Below are positions 10,017 to 20,779 of a stretch of DNA of 64,000 nt, one piece after another. The translations under genes and the position numbers were made by a program. The DNA is taken from assembly GCA_031772625.1 (NCBI GenBank), contig CM062819.1:1233140955-1233204954 (forward strand), in the 5' to 3' direction. Each line of letters opens with the position of its first letter. Position 1 is the stretch's first letter. Source of the DNA: Pinus tabuliformis (taxonomy: Eukaryota > Streptophyta > Pinopsida > Pinales > Pinaceae). The notes under the pieces were generated by a model that searched no databases, was not told the origin of the DNA, and saw nothing but the letters and a program-made list of their open reading frames with translations.

Positions 10017-11922
10017 ATATCCCCCTTTGGACTTGATGGCAAAGCTAACTTATCATACTGAGAACTGTCATCTGATTCCTTTGAGTTGTCCTGCATCCCA
10101 TGCATTCAGTCACATCTGATATCTCTTCTGTAGATTCATCTAGTTATAAATAAGTGAGATGTCCTTCTACGACTGGGTTGCCATCAAGTACAACACATGC
10201 ATCATAATGCCAACAATCTCCCCCTTTGGACTTGATGGCAACAACACCAAATCTCTCTCCCCCTTTGACATCAAGGGCAAAGGGTGGACCAAGATATTCT
10301 CTTTCCTTGATAAACATTCCGTTGTCCATACTCCCCCTGAGTACCTGCTAAAATCTTTGAATGAGCTCCCCCTTTGTATATGCCAAAGTGTACCAATATA
10401 TCCATGCTCCTTTTGAGTACATGCTAAATGCTCTGTTTTGCTGAAGTGTGTTGTTCATGCTCCCCCTGACTGTAAGCAAGGTCTGCAAAAAGATGTTCTA
10501 CAAAAAAAAGAACATGACTTTATACCAAATACTCATACATACATCCATCTCCCAACCAAGTGGGGATATACCAAAATTGACTCATCTACCCAACCAAGTG
10601 GGGATACACCAGAAGTTTACATATGACAAATAAGTGTATTACATTATTCACCCCAGGCATAGTGGGGAAACCAAACTAGGCCGTTACATGACCTTGATAA
10701 TAATAAAAGATATACATGACATAGAGACGAAATATCTAGAGCAAGACTATGAAAGTCATCAGCAGCATCTGTCAATCATCATTCAGATAAGCAACCATGT
10801 TCTCCTTCTGCACCTGTTCCACCTGAAATCAAATCAAACCAACATATACGCGACTATATCCACAGAAACAGGCGTATGTACGCGGATGTTCTTCATAAAA
10901 CTTGCATACAACCACTTCCAGATCAGCAAGCTGTAAATGTCCTGTAACAAGGTATGTCTGCATATAGATATCAACTCATCCTTTTGATCATCATCATAAA
11001 ATCATTCACATTATATCATATGTGAAAAACACCATAGTCATCTCATCATCATCAATATTTGCATGATCTTATATACCATCCATGTAACATTACACGGGGA
11101 TATCCCTTATCTGACAATCATCAATCAATATATGTGAGTATCAACCTATCATCATATAGGTAAGAACTCATCATCATCATATCTCCAACAATGCAATTCC
11201 ATGTATCCAACATATTGTATATAGCACTATGTATCTAGAGCTCAAGACAAGACTTCTTGATATCATCAACAGCAACAATCCTCATCCACATGAGCGACAA
11301 GAATTATAGGAAACCTGCATCATAACTGTATTATATGATCTTTATGCATATGATGGCAGCAGCATATCATCAAGTAAAGAAGATGTGTATTCAAGCTTTG
11401 TACTTCTCCTTATCCTTATGAAGATCACCATGTAAACACCATATATGCATCATCAGAGAATCAACCACAAATCTGATCTAAACATCAACTATGAAACCCC
11501 AAGAATCATATGAGATTTGTCATGGATAACTCATAACCATATCATAGCACGATATATCATTTAGCCATATAAGCATCATCACCAAGGGCTACTAACCATA
11601 ATGCCAACAATGCATTATTCAAAACATAAACTCCCCCTGAACCTGTGCCATTTGTTTACTGTCAGATCTGATCATGCATATATCAGCAAGAAGTATCACG
11701 ACATCATCATCATCAAGTTAGGATCAAAAACACTTCTAAACATCTTATGAGTATCAAGACATTTCCACACATCATTAGCATATTGTAACCATTATCAAAT
11801 GGAGCAAATAATGGACTGAATCATATCAGACCCTTTTTTTGAGCCTGTCCCTTCTGCTTTTCCTCAGACTGACATATAAGTGACTTTGCAGTGTATAACT
11901 CGTGTATATATGTGACTTCCCT
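10017..11922. other. Non-coding internal region with multiple polypurine tracts
   Basis: No coding frame is credible. On the minus strand, polypurine tracts of the type CAAAGGGGGA or CAGGGGGAG recur (plus-strand CTCCCCCT or TCCCCCTTTG near 10021, 10206, 10255, 10330, 10369, 10458, 11630 and 11972). The one adjacent to the left LTR (about 10019-10036) is in the place of the priming tract. The rest is AT-rich with many ATCATC runs. GCGTATACGC-type motifs occur at about 10846 and 10868. Confidence 0.75.
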
Positions 11923-12393
11923 TTATGAAACTTGTGTATGAGACTTAGGACACTGAAGTTTTACACTTTCAACTCCCCCTGAGTCTGTTATGTCTGTATA
12001 TGGTGTTGTGCCACATCTTCCTGACTGTACTTCCTTCTTCTTCCATATCTTCAAGTGTGATGATGTTTTCTCCTTTTGGTGTGGTGCCCGTACCTTGTTC
12101 CTGCATTCCTTTGCTATATGTCCAAGCTTGTTGCATGCATAACATCTTACAAGTTTCATATTCCTTCTGTAGCAATCAACAGCTTTGTGACCAAACATAT
12201 TGCAAGAAAAACAATATCCCTTAAAGTACGTAGACCTTGATGATCTTTCTCTGTGATGGTCTTGAACCATTCTTCTTCTGCATCTGGCTGCAACATGTCC
12301 AAGATTATGACATACATAACATTCAACATTATTCATCAGAGGAGTAAAAGATTTCTTTGAAGAATTTCTTTCCTTGGCTATTGATGGGGTCAA
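11923..12393 (-). CDS. Gag zinc-knuckle region (three CCHC knuckles), 156 aa
   Basis: Three successive knuckles of the C-x2-C-x4-H-x4-C type can be read: CYVCHNLGHVAARC, CFSCNMFGHKAVDC and CYACNKLGHIAKEC, spaced about 26-30 residues apart and separated by basic segments. Such arrays bind RNA in retroviral and retrotransposon Gag proteins; triple knuckles are typical of Sirevirus Gag. The first ATG of this frame lies just past the end of the coiled-coil frame (12390-12683), and the two overlap by four bases, so this is probably the C-terminal half of one Gag split by a frameshift. No pol follows. Confidence 0.85.
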   Translation of the reverse strand: MTPSIAKERNSSKKSFTPLMNNVECYVCHNLGHVAARCRRRMVQDHHRERSSRSTYFKGYCFSCNMFGHKAVDCYRRNMKLVRCYACNKLGHIAKECRNKVRAPHQKEKTSSHLKIWKKKEVQSGRCGTTPYTDITDSGGVESVKLQCPKSHTQVS

Positions 12394-12683
12394 CCTTTCA
12401 TCTCCTTGTTGAGCATTTTAGATTTTGCATTAGAGTTCCTTGTCTTATTTTCTGAACTAGATTCACCTTCAATAGATTCATGAAAACCAAGACCAGTTTT
12501 GATAGCAGCATATCTTTGACTACTAAGAATATCATCCAAAATCTTAGTACTATCTTGAAATCGTAAGAGCTTATCCTTCTCTTCTAATTTATCATTTAGA
12601 ATATTTACCTCAACCTGAAGTTGCTCTTCCCTTTCACGATGCTGCTTCTTCATGTTTTCTTCAATTTTTATTTCTTCTTCCAA
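12390..12683 (-). CDS. Gag coiled-coil segment, 97 aa
   Basis: A charged, heptad-like helix (EEQLQVEVNILNDKLEEKDKL) is followed by LDDILSSQRYAAIKTGLGF, a motif I associate with the C-terminal part of Sirevirus Gag. It lies between the N-terminal coiled-coil frame (12807-13331) and the knuckle frame and is probably one part of the same protein, separated by frameshifts. The gap 12684-12806 also reads as a charged helix in a related frame. Role inferred: particle assembly. Confidence 0.75.
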   Translation of the reverse strand: MEEEIKIEENMKKQHREREEQLQVEVNILNDKLEEKDKLLRFQDSTKILDDILSSQRYAAIKTGLGFHESIEGESSSENKTRNSNAKSKMLNKEMKG

Positions 12684-12806
12684 CTGATGTCTTAGTTCAA
12701 GAACTTTGTTTTCTTGTTTTTCAAGAGCTTGGAGTAGTTCTTTATTCTGCTTCTTTGATTCTTCAAGATCTTCCTTTAGCGAGAGGATCGTAGCTTCAAG
12801 CCTTTC

Positions 12807-13331
12807 TTAATAACTGGATCTATCTCTGAGTTTCTTGATTGTTGTGCTTCTTTCATTTACTTCATTTCTTAATGATGTTACTTCATCCTGCAAATTTTGA
12901 CATTTTTCCTTGAACAGCTTCCTTACCTTGTTTCCTTCCTCTAGTTGAGCTTTTAGTTTGGTAGATTCTTCTTTGAAGGCACATTCCCTTTTGTTCAAAA
13001 AATCATGTTGATCTCTAATTTTGTTTGTAAGCCTTTTAAATTTTGCCTCTATTTGATATCTTTCTTGCTCACCCATAAGAGCAAATTCAGTGGTTTCATT
13101 ATCACTTTCATCATCTTCACATGGATGGATAAATGTATCACCAGAGGATAACAAATTCATACCTGATAGATCTTGTTCATCTTCATTCTGAAGTGATTCT
13201 GAATCTGAAGTGCTTCTTCCACATAATCCCCAATCGATGCTCCCACTGTCATAGTTCTTCTGAGATGTCTTCTTCTTCTTAGGCGCTTTCTTCTTAAGCT
13301 TCTTTCCCATTGATCTATGGATCTCCTTCAA
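12807..13331 (-). CDS. Gag N-terminal/coiled-coil part, 174 aa
   Basis: The product begins MKEIHRSMGKKLKKKAPKKKK, a strongly basic run, then an acidic Ser-rich stretch, then about 90 residues of high-charge helix (residues about 85-170: ERYQIEAKFKRLTNKI and onward) with heptad spacing. It starts 26 bp from the primer site, the expected place for Gag in this minus-strand element. Without a globular Gag core in view, it may be an internally deleted Gag whose core was lost. The frame ends at TAA (12807-12809). Confidence 0.65.
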   Translation of the reverse strand: MKEIHRSMGKKLKKKAPKKKKTSQKNYDSGSIDWGLCGRSTSDSESLQNEDEQDLSGMNLLSSGDTFIHPCEDDESDNETTEFALMGEQERYQIEAKFKRLTNKIRDQHDFLNKRECAFKEESTKLKAQLEEGNKVRKLFKEKCQNLQDEVTSLRNEVNERSTTIKKLRDRSSY

Positions 13332-13357
13332 GCGATCAAGCTTTTACCAAAGGACCT

Positions 13358-13369
13358 GCTCTGAAACCA
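13358..13369 (-). other. Primer binding site (tRNA-iMet type, one mismatch)
   Basis: The minus strand reads TGGTTTCAGAGC two bases from the LTR end, differing at one position from the standard initiator-tRNA-Met primer site TGGTATCAGAGC. It fixes the right LTR as the 5' LTR. Confidence 0.85.
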
Positions 13370-13371
13370 AT

Positions 13372-15040
13372 TGTTGGAAATAATACTGAGAGGGTGGGTG
13401 AATCAGTATTATCAAATCAATAAAACTTTTCCATTTCCATATTAAGATACATATACGCTACTTCAGTTAATGGAACCTGCGTGTATACGCAGCTGTGTCT
13501 AATGAAACTAGCGTATATCCAGAACACTTATGGTTCAGTTAATCCATTAAATGTTGATCTTTAGTTAGTGCATCAGAACTTCATTAACCATATGTACAGT
13601 AAGCAGGTGCAGTAAAACAAAACAGATCATCACACACAAGAAGCACACATGAACACCATGATATAAGGTGGAAACCCAATGTGGGTGAAAACCACCTGCT
13701 GCAAGTCGTCTCTATCTTCTTTTAATAAGAAACTTTTTACAATAGTTCTGTACTGGTGCAGTCTTATACCAGTACGCAGGCTTCTACCTGCAGAAGGCTA
13801 CAACCTTCTCTCGTTCTCCAGACTCTCCTGGAAGGGAGCTACAACCCCCTTAGCTCTTGTACTAGCCAATCCATTTACTAGTACGTAGGTGCCGGCCTAC
13901 TGAAATGCTCCAATATTTACTCGTTTTCCAGCTGCTACTGGAAGGGAGCTACCACCCCCTTAGCTCTTGTACTAGCTGATGTACTAGTACGTAGGTGCTG
14001 ACCTACAGAAGGCTACAACCTTCTCTTTCTTCCTCTAGGTACCACGTTTCATACATTTTCAGACTGGATACTTCTGAAGCACAACACAATAATCTGAAGG
14101 CCACGTTTCATCCAATTTTCATACTGGACCCATCAATATCATTGAAGCACAAAATCAATCAATACTAGCATCATCAATCTCTAAATCACTGAAACACTAA
14201 AACCCTGTCAACAACACAGTCACCAGAACACAGAGCAGACAACAGAACTCTGCAATAACAATCAGACCCAACTACAACTTCAAATATCATACTTCATAAT
14301 GTATACGCTACTACGATGAACCAAACCCGTGTACATACGCGCTTTTACCAAAGCTAACCCGCGTACACATCTGCAAATATTAACTCAAAGCTTTGCAGCT
14401 GTTCCAGACATCAGTCATACCCAAATCATAACATTTACAGAACATTACATGCATCAGTATACAGATCTAGACTAAACAAGATCAAACCGTATAGAGATGA
14501 TTCATTCCAAGCCATTAGATCCTGATATATCCTTAGATCTTGTCCTCCATCAACCGTTGAGATTCCTCCTTCGCTTAGATCAAGCATTGCATCATAAACC
14601 CATAACCTGCATATTGGATCTCATACTTCGTCAGATATTCAAGACTTTTTTCATCCCCTTGCCTAATGATCTTCTTCTCCTTTTATAGTCTTAGGCCTTA
14701 CTCAATACTATGGTCCAAAACCATAATAAATCAATATCATGGACCCAATACTTGGGATCAACACTTCTGACGAGATACCATGGTCCAAAACCATAGGTTC
14801 AAGTACCAAGGACTAAATACCACGGACCCAAAATAAGTTCTCCCACATGTACGCGCCTTTCCGTGCATGAATGTGCGTGCATACGCATACGCGCCTTTGC
14901 ATTAGTGAACTTGCGTATATACTTGTCTCTCTTCATTCTTGTAGTCTGATCATCAATTCCTTGCTACTAACCTGCTGCACTATGATCTGTCATCTGTGTG
15001 ATTTGCCATCAAGGACAACACTTGTATCATGATGCCAACA
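13372..15040 (-). repeat. Right (5') LTR of Sirevirus-like element, 1669 bp
   Basis: Same architecture as the left copy: TGTTGG...CCAACA, the tandem 105-bp units (about 13765-14035), palindromes near 13480, 14301, 14328 and 14868, and CCATGG boxes near 14765. It is 32 bp shorter, mainly from one missing stretch in U3 near 14890 (about 30 bp present in the left copy around 9840-9870) plus small indels. Confidence 0.95.
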
Positions 15041-15216
15041 GATTGTGAATTGAATTTTTCTATAGATTTCGAACCAACTTCCTTCAAAGAAGCTGCTTCT
15101 CATGATGAATGGAAAGAAGCGATGCAAAAGGAGTATGATGCCCTGATAAATAATGGCACTTGGAAGCTGGTTGATCCTCCATTAGGAACTAAACCAATTG
15201 GCTGCAAGTGGGTCTA
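15041..15216 (+). pseudogene. pol: Copia RT N-terminal fragment, severed on both sides
   Basis: Reads SFKEAASHDEWKEAMQKEYD, then NGTWKLVDPP and GCKWV, the start of the copia reverse transcriptase (RVT_2) domain. Its upstream part lies at 8281-8315; the two join across the GATTG duplication. Immediately after the Val of CKWV the sequence changes to the 5' end of the tandem Ty3 array (junction about 15212-15217), so the rest of RT and RNase H is missing. The continuation does not reappear to the right of the array. Confidence 0.9.
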
Positions 15217-15280
15217 GGTCTTGCAAAGGTTCGACCAGTTCAAGCCCTAATTCCTTATATCCCGACCTCGTTGGGGACAT
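15217..15280 (-). pseudogene. gag: Truncated fourth gag start (21 codons)
   Basis: The first 21 codons match the unit gag start (MSPTRSGYKELGLELVEPLQ); the sequence then breaks into copia RT sequence at about 15217. A few bases of similarity (GGTCT) at the break suggest illegitimate joining rather than a clean insertion. Confidence 0.9.
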
Positions 15281-15308
15281 GCAAAGAAAAACAGAGAAAA
15301 AACAGATC

Positions 15309-15320
15309 GCTCTGATACCA
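15309..15320 (-). other. Primer binding site (tRNA-iMet) of array
   Basis: The minus strand reads TGGTATCAGAGC one base from the LTR end. The same site recurs at 18038-18049 and 23497-23508; the copy at 20767-20778 has a final T instead of C. Confidence 0.9.
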
Positions 15321-15321
15321 C

Positions 15322-15949
15322 TGATCCGGATTTAAACAGGAACGCAACAAATTACAGAGATAACCATATACACAAAGATGCAGCGGAAATAATACTTCAT
15401 TTCATTAATGGAAAATACTGAAATATGCTTACAACCAGAAATGGAAATAAACCAGCTAGGGCGATTGTAGCTTATCTCTGAGAAGAGATGTGATGGCTAC
15501 ATGCCTCTGAACTGTTCCGAACTGTGTTACAATGAGGCTCGAAGGCCTATTTATTGTTGAGAAACAATGGAAAACCCTTCACATCCCGAAACCTAGCCCT
15601 AGAAGATGAAACGCCAAATTGTGGGCCCCGTTTGGGTAAATTGGTACATCAATTTCCTGGGGTCGTAACTTGGGCATACGATCTCCGTTTGACGCGTACG
15701 ATAGCTCGTTAGAAAGATCTATCCGAGTACTACCACTTTAGGAGGCAACATCGATCCATGGACCCATGTTGCCCCAGATTCCCAAAAAAACGTCGTTTAG
15801 GGCCTCAAAACGGCTCCAGAAGTTCAGGACCTGAAAAACTGCTAAAAATAGTAAACTGTGCTACAATTTAGGAAACTGAAAAGACTGAAAGAGACAGTTG
15901 TGGGGGTCCAAATGGGTTGGTGGGTGGCCACCAACATCCACCTGGATCA
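15322..15949 (-). repeat. Array LTR A, 628 bp
   Basis: Starts TGATCC and ends GGATCA, a perfect 6-bp inverted terminus. A purine tract (minus-strand TAAGGGGGGAGGA, 15951-15963) abuts its upstream side. This is the 3'-most LTR in the reading direction. Confidence 0.95.
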
Positions 15950-15960
15950 TTCCTCCCCCC

Positions 15961-18009
15961 TTAGGAAGCAATGGTCCCCATTGCGTTGAGTTCCTCCATC
16001 TGCTGAACTTGTCCTGCAATCTCTGATGTGTCCAGTGATGGTGGGAAGCATGGTTGACGATGGTCCACATTGAACATTTGGTGCCAGTGAAGGAATGGAG
16101 GAATGATGTGCTCCAAAGCATTGTTCCCCATAGCCTTGGTACTATTGTAAAGACCATGTCCGAGTGATCTGAGCTTCTGATGGGTTCTGGTAAGGCGTTC
16201 TTTCTGTCGATGCAACCAGACTTTGTTGCCCACCTGAAACTTGTGTGGTACCCATGTGGGTGAGGAGAAGTTGTTCCTGTGTTTTGTCATGACCATATCC
16301 TTTTGCTGCTGCTGCTGCTTGGAGGAACCATTTGCAGGGGTCATGGATGTAGCAACGATCTTCCCCTTACTTTGGGAGTGAACCAGACAGATGAATTTCC
16401 TGGTCTGTGATATGAGCTTGCTGCCTTTTTTGGTAGTGATCAAAGATGTGGCAGTAGGTGGGGCTACCTCTGGTATCCTGTATAATGAATCACCCAAAGA
16501 AATAATGACAGCGCAAGGCCTTGACTCATACACAGCATGTCGCCTCCATAAGTATGGCTGGCCTAATAATACATCACAAACATCCAGAGGTGTAACATCA
16601 CACAATACCTCGTCTGTGAAGGGCTTGATGCTATATGGAAGGCGGCACTGCTGGCGAACTTTCAGATCTCGTCCTTCGTGAAGCCACCCGATACTGTACG
16701 GCTGCGGGTGTGGTGTAGTCGGTAGGCCCAACCGCTTCACGACCTCTGCTGAAACAAGGTTCTTTTGGCTGCCACTGTCGACAATGAATTGTAGCGGCGA
16801 ACCCTTCACCCACATCTGTGAGTGGAAAAGACGCTCCCCCTCCTCTGGATCTTCGGGCTCATTTTTCTTGATCTTGGTGGTGGCAACAGTGGCACTGGGA
16901 TCCGCATCAATGATCTGCTTCCCTTTGCCATTCCCCTTTTCGGGTTCTGGCTCAGGGTCAGAACATGCATCTGATTCAGAAGCCTTCAACTCAGCCACCA
17001 GCAACTGCTTGGTCCGACACTCACTTGTGTTATGAGTGGGACTCTTGTGGAACTCGCACCATTTTCCAGTGTCCTTTCTCGGCTTCGAGGCGCTGTTCTT
17101 TGCTTGCAGCTTCGGCTGGTTGACTTGGGCTGTCCCGCCTTGGCTTTGTCCTTTGTTCTGTGGTTTAGGGGCACCTTTCCCCTGCTTTGGATTCGAAGAC
17201 CCAAAGTCTCACTTCTTTTGTTTAAACTTCTGCTCAACCTTGACGGCATATCGGTATGCTGCGCCGAGCGAGGGGATGTTTAGGAATTGTATTTCTTCCT
17301 GGATGTACTTGTGCAGGCAGCCACGGTATTTGAGTATCAAATGTTGCTCCGAATCCTTGATACCCAACTTTGTGCGAAGGGTATGGAAAAGATTGGTGAA
17401 CTCCGGCACGTCTTGGTCCCTTCCCTGCCGCAGCGTGGTCCACTTTATGTATTCATCCTCATAGCTTCCGACAGGGTAGTACTGCTCCTTGATGGCATCC
17501 CGGAACGAATCCCAGGTGGGTGCGGCTGAAAATAGTGAGCCAGTACTTTCATCCTTCTGCTCGCAGTAGGTTTCCCACCAGTCCTTGACGTGGGGGGCTG
17601 CTTTGAGAAGAGCAAAAACAATCTTTTCCCGACTCGAAAATTCATGAACAGAAAAATAACCCTCTAGCAGATTTAACCATTTATCTACGGCATCTGCGTC
17701 TATCTGACCCTCGAATATGGGGATTTCAAAATTAACATGTACCTTAAAGGGTGTGGCGTTTCCAGAGTATCTGCTGGAAGCCGATGCGTTGCTTCTGGGT
17801 AGCCGCTGAAGGATCTGGGCAAAGTTGTCCATCATCGCGTTCCGTTGTCGCTCGAGGGCTTCTTCGAGCAAGGTTTTGATGGGATGTCCTGCCCCCTCGT
17901 CTTTCTTCTTATCCGCCATGGGAGGCCATCGGGATTTGCGAGGCTGGTCTTGCAAAGGTTCGACCAGTTCAAGCCCTAATTCCTTATATCCCGACCTCGT
18001 TGGGGACAT
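15961..18009 (-). pseudogene. Array unit 1: gag-protease-integrase-tail fusion, one nonsense codon
   Basis: A 682-codon frame with a single TGA at 17209-17211. Order: Gag core (FEIPIFEGQIDADAVDKWL, then PHVKDWWETYCEQ, residues about 65-250); basic linker with a CEFHKSPTHNTSEC knuckle-like motif; acidic stretch; aspartic protease FIVDSGSQKNLVS with the later hydrophobic motif DVLLGQPYL; a Gln run; then directly VGNKVWLHRQKERL and IPPFLHWHQMFNVDH, which belong to the far C-terminus of a Ty3 integrase. RT, RNase H and the integrase catalytic core are therefore deleted in frame. In the sister units the TGA codon is CGA. As written, protein is made only up to the Gag core. Confidence 0.93.
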
Positions 18010-18050
18010 GCAAAGAAAAACAGAGAAAAAGCAGATCGCTCTGATACCAC

Positions 18051-18678
18051 TGATCCGGATTTAAACAGGAACGCAACAAATTACAGAGATAACCATATAC
18101 ACAAAGATGCAGCGGAAATAATACTTCATTTCATTAATGGAAAATACTGAAATATGCTTACAACCAAAAATGGAAATAAACCAGCTAGGGCGATTGTAGC
18201 TTATCTCTGAGAAGAGATGTGATGGCTACATGCCTCTGAACTGTTCCGAACTGTGTTACAATGAGGCTCGAAGGCCTATTTATTGTTGAGAAACAATGGA
18301 AAACCCTTCACATCCCGAAACCTAGCCCTAGAAGATGAAACGCCAAATTGTGGGCCCCGTTTAGGTAAATTGGTACATCAATTTCCTGGGGTCGTAACTT
18401 GGGCATACGATCTCCGTTTGACGCGTACGATAGCTCGTTAGAAAGATCTATCCGAGTACTACCACTTTGGGAGACAACATCGGTCCATGGACCCATGTTG
18501 CCCCAGATTCCCAAAAAAACGTCGTTTAGGGCCTCAAAACGGCTCCGGAAGTTCAGGACCTGAAAAACTGCTAAAAATAGTAAATTGTGCTACAATTTAG
18601 GAAACTGAAAAGACTGAAAGAGACAGTTGTGGGGGTCCAAATGGGTTGGTGGGTGGCCACCAACATCCACCTGGATCA
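18051..18678 (-). repeat. Array LTR B, 628 bp
   Basis: Same termini and length as LTR A. It serves as 5' LTR of unit 1 and 3' LTR of unit 2, with a primer site on one side and a polypurine tract on the other. Confidence 0.95.
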
Positions 18679-18689
18679 TTCCTCCCCCC

Positions 18690-20738
18690 TTAGGAAGCAA
18701 TGGTCCCCATTGCGTTGAGTTCCTCCATCTGCTGAACTTGTCCTGCAATCTCTGATGTGTCCAGTGATGGTGGGAAGCATGGTTGACGATGGTCCACATT
18801 GAACATTTGGTGCCAGTGAAGGAATGGAGGAATGATGTGCTCCAAAGCATTGTTCCCCATAGCCTTGGTACTGCTGTAAAGACCATGTCCGAGTGATCTG
18901 AGCTTCTGATGGGTTCTGGTAAGGCGTTCTTTCTGTCGATGCAACCAGACTTTGTTGCCCACCTAAAACTTGTGTGGTACCCATGTGGGTGAGGAGAAGT
19001 TGTTCCTGTGTTTTGTCATGACCGTATCCTTTTGCTGTTGCTGCTGCTTGGAGGAACCATTTGCAGGGGTCATGGATGTAGCAACGATCTTCCCCTTACT
19101 TTGGGAGTGAACCAGACAGATGAATTTCCTGGTCTGTGATATGAGCTTGCTGCCTTTTTTGGTAGTGATCAAAGATGTGGCAGTAGGTGGGGCTACCTCT
19201 GGTATCCTGTATAATGAATCACCCAAAGAAATAATGACAGCGCGAGGCCTTGACTCATACACAGCATGTCGCCTCCATAAGTATGGTTGGCCTAATAATA
19301 CATCACAAACATCCAGAGGTGTAACATCACACAATACCTCGTCTGTGAAGGGCTTGATGCTATATGGAAGGCGGCACTGCTGGCGAACTTTCAGATCTCG
19401 TCCTTCGTGAAGCCACCCGATACTGTACGGCTGCGGGTGTGGTGTAGTCGGTAGGCCCAACCGCTTCACGACCTCTGCTGAAACAAGGTTCTTTTGGCTG
19501 CCACTATCGACAATGAATTGTAGCGGCGAACCCTTCACCCACATCTGTGAGTGGAAAAGACGCTCCCCCTCCTCTGGATCTTCGGGCTCATTTTTCTTGA
19601 TCTTGGCGGTGGCAACAGTGGCACTGGGATCCGCATCAATGATCTGCTTCCCTTTGCCATTCCCCTTTTCGGGTTCTGGCTCAGGGTCAGAACATGCATC
19701 TGATTCAGAAGCCTTCAACTCAGCCACCAACAACTGCTTGGTCCGACACTCACTTGTGTTATGAGTGGGACTCTTGTGGAACTCGCACCATTTTCCAGTG
19801 TCCTTTCTCGGCTTCGCGGCGCTGTTCTTTGCTTGCAGCTTCGGCTGGTTGTCTTGGGCTGTCCCGCCTTGTCTTTGTCCTTTGTTCTGTGGTTTAGGGG
19901 CACCTTTCCCCTGCTTTGGATTCGCACACCCAAAGTCTCGCTTCTTTTGTTTAAACTTCTGCTCGACCTTGATGGCATATCGGTATGCTGCGCCGAGCGA
20001 GGGGATGTTTAGGAATTGTATTTCTTCCTGGATGTACTTGTGCAGGCAGCCACGGTATTTGAGTATCAAATGTTGCTCAGAATCCTTGATACCCAACTTT
20101 GTGCGAAGGGTATGGAAAAGATTGGTGAACTCCGGCACGTCTTGGTCCCTTCCCTGCCGCAGCGTGGTCCACTTTATGTATTCATCCTCATAGCTTCCGA
20201 CAGGGTAGTACTGCTCCTTGATGGCATCCCGGAACGAATCCCAGGTGGGTGCGGCTGAAAATAGTGAGCCAGTACTTTCATCCTTCTGCTCGCAGTAGGT
20301 TTCCCACCAGTCCTTGACATGGGGGGCTGCTTTGAGAAGAGCAAAAACAATCTTTTCCCGACTCGAAAATTCATGAACAGAAAAATAACCCTCTAGCAGA
20401 TTTAACCATTTATCTACGGCGTCTGCGTCTATCTGACCCTCGAATATGGGGATTTCAAAATTAACTTGTACCTTAAAGGGTGTGGCGTTTCCAGAGTAGC
20501 TGCTGGAAGCCGATGCGTTGCTTCTGGGTAGCCGCTGAAGGATCTGGGCAAAGTTGTCCATCATCGCGTTCCGTTGTCGCTCGAGGGCTTCTTCGAGCAA
20601 GGTTTTGATGGGATCTCCTGCCCCCTCGTCTTTCTTCCCGTCCGTCATGGGAGGCCGTCGGGATTTGCGAGGCTGGTCTTGCAAAGGTTCGACCAGTTCA
20701 AGCGCTAATTCCTTATATCCCGACCTCGTTGGGGACAT
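18690..20738 (-). pseudogene. Array unit 2: gag-protease-integrase-tail fusion, one nonsense codon
   Basis: Same 682-codon architecture and coordinates offset by exactly 2729 bp from unit 1. Gag and protease are intact in one frame down to a TAG at 18963-18965, directly before the integrase tail (VGNKVWLHRQ). In units 1 and 3 this codon is CAG. This copy could therefore still make a full Gag-protease protein, ending just where the deleted polymerase would have begun. A slightly longer start is possible at 20766-20768 (MICFF...), but the Met shared by all units is preferred. Confidence 0.93.
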
Positions 20739-20779
20739 GCAAAGAAAAACAGAGAAAAAGCAGATCACTCTGATACCAC

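Larger units (their letters stand above)
8316..15040 (-). mobile_element. Complete non-autonomous Sirevirus-like copia element (6.7 kb, no pol)
   Basis: Two near-identical LTRs (8316-10016 and 13372-15040), both TGTTGG...CCAACA, flank an internal region of 3.36 kb. The primer site lies next to the right LTR and a polypurine tract next to the left LTR, so the element reads on the minus strand. The internal region holds only gag-like frames (11923-13331) and about 1.9 kb of non-coding DNA with several extra polypurine tracts. No protease, integrase, RT or RNase H is present. The coiled-coil Gag, several zinc knuckles, clustered palindromes in U3 and multiple polypurine tracts are all known Sirevirus marks. 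It inserted into the copia RT region (target GATTG). I infer mobilisation by a full-length relative. Confidence 0.9.
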
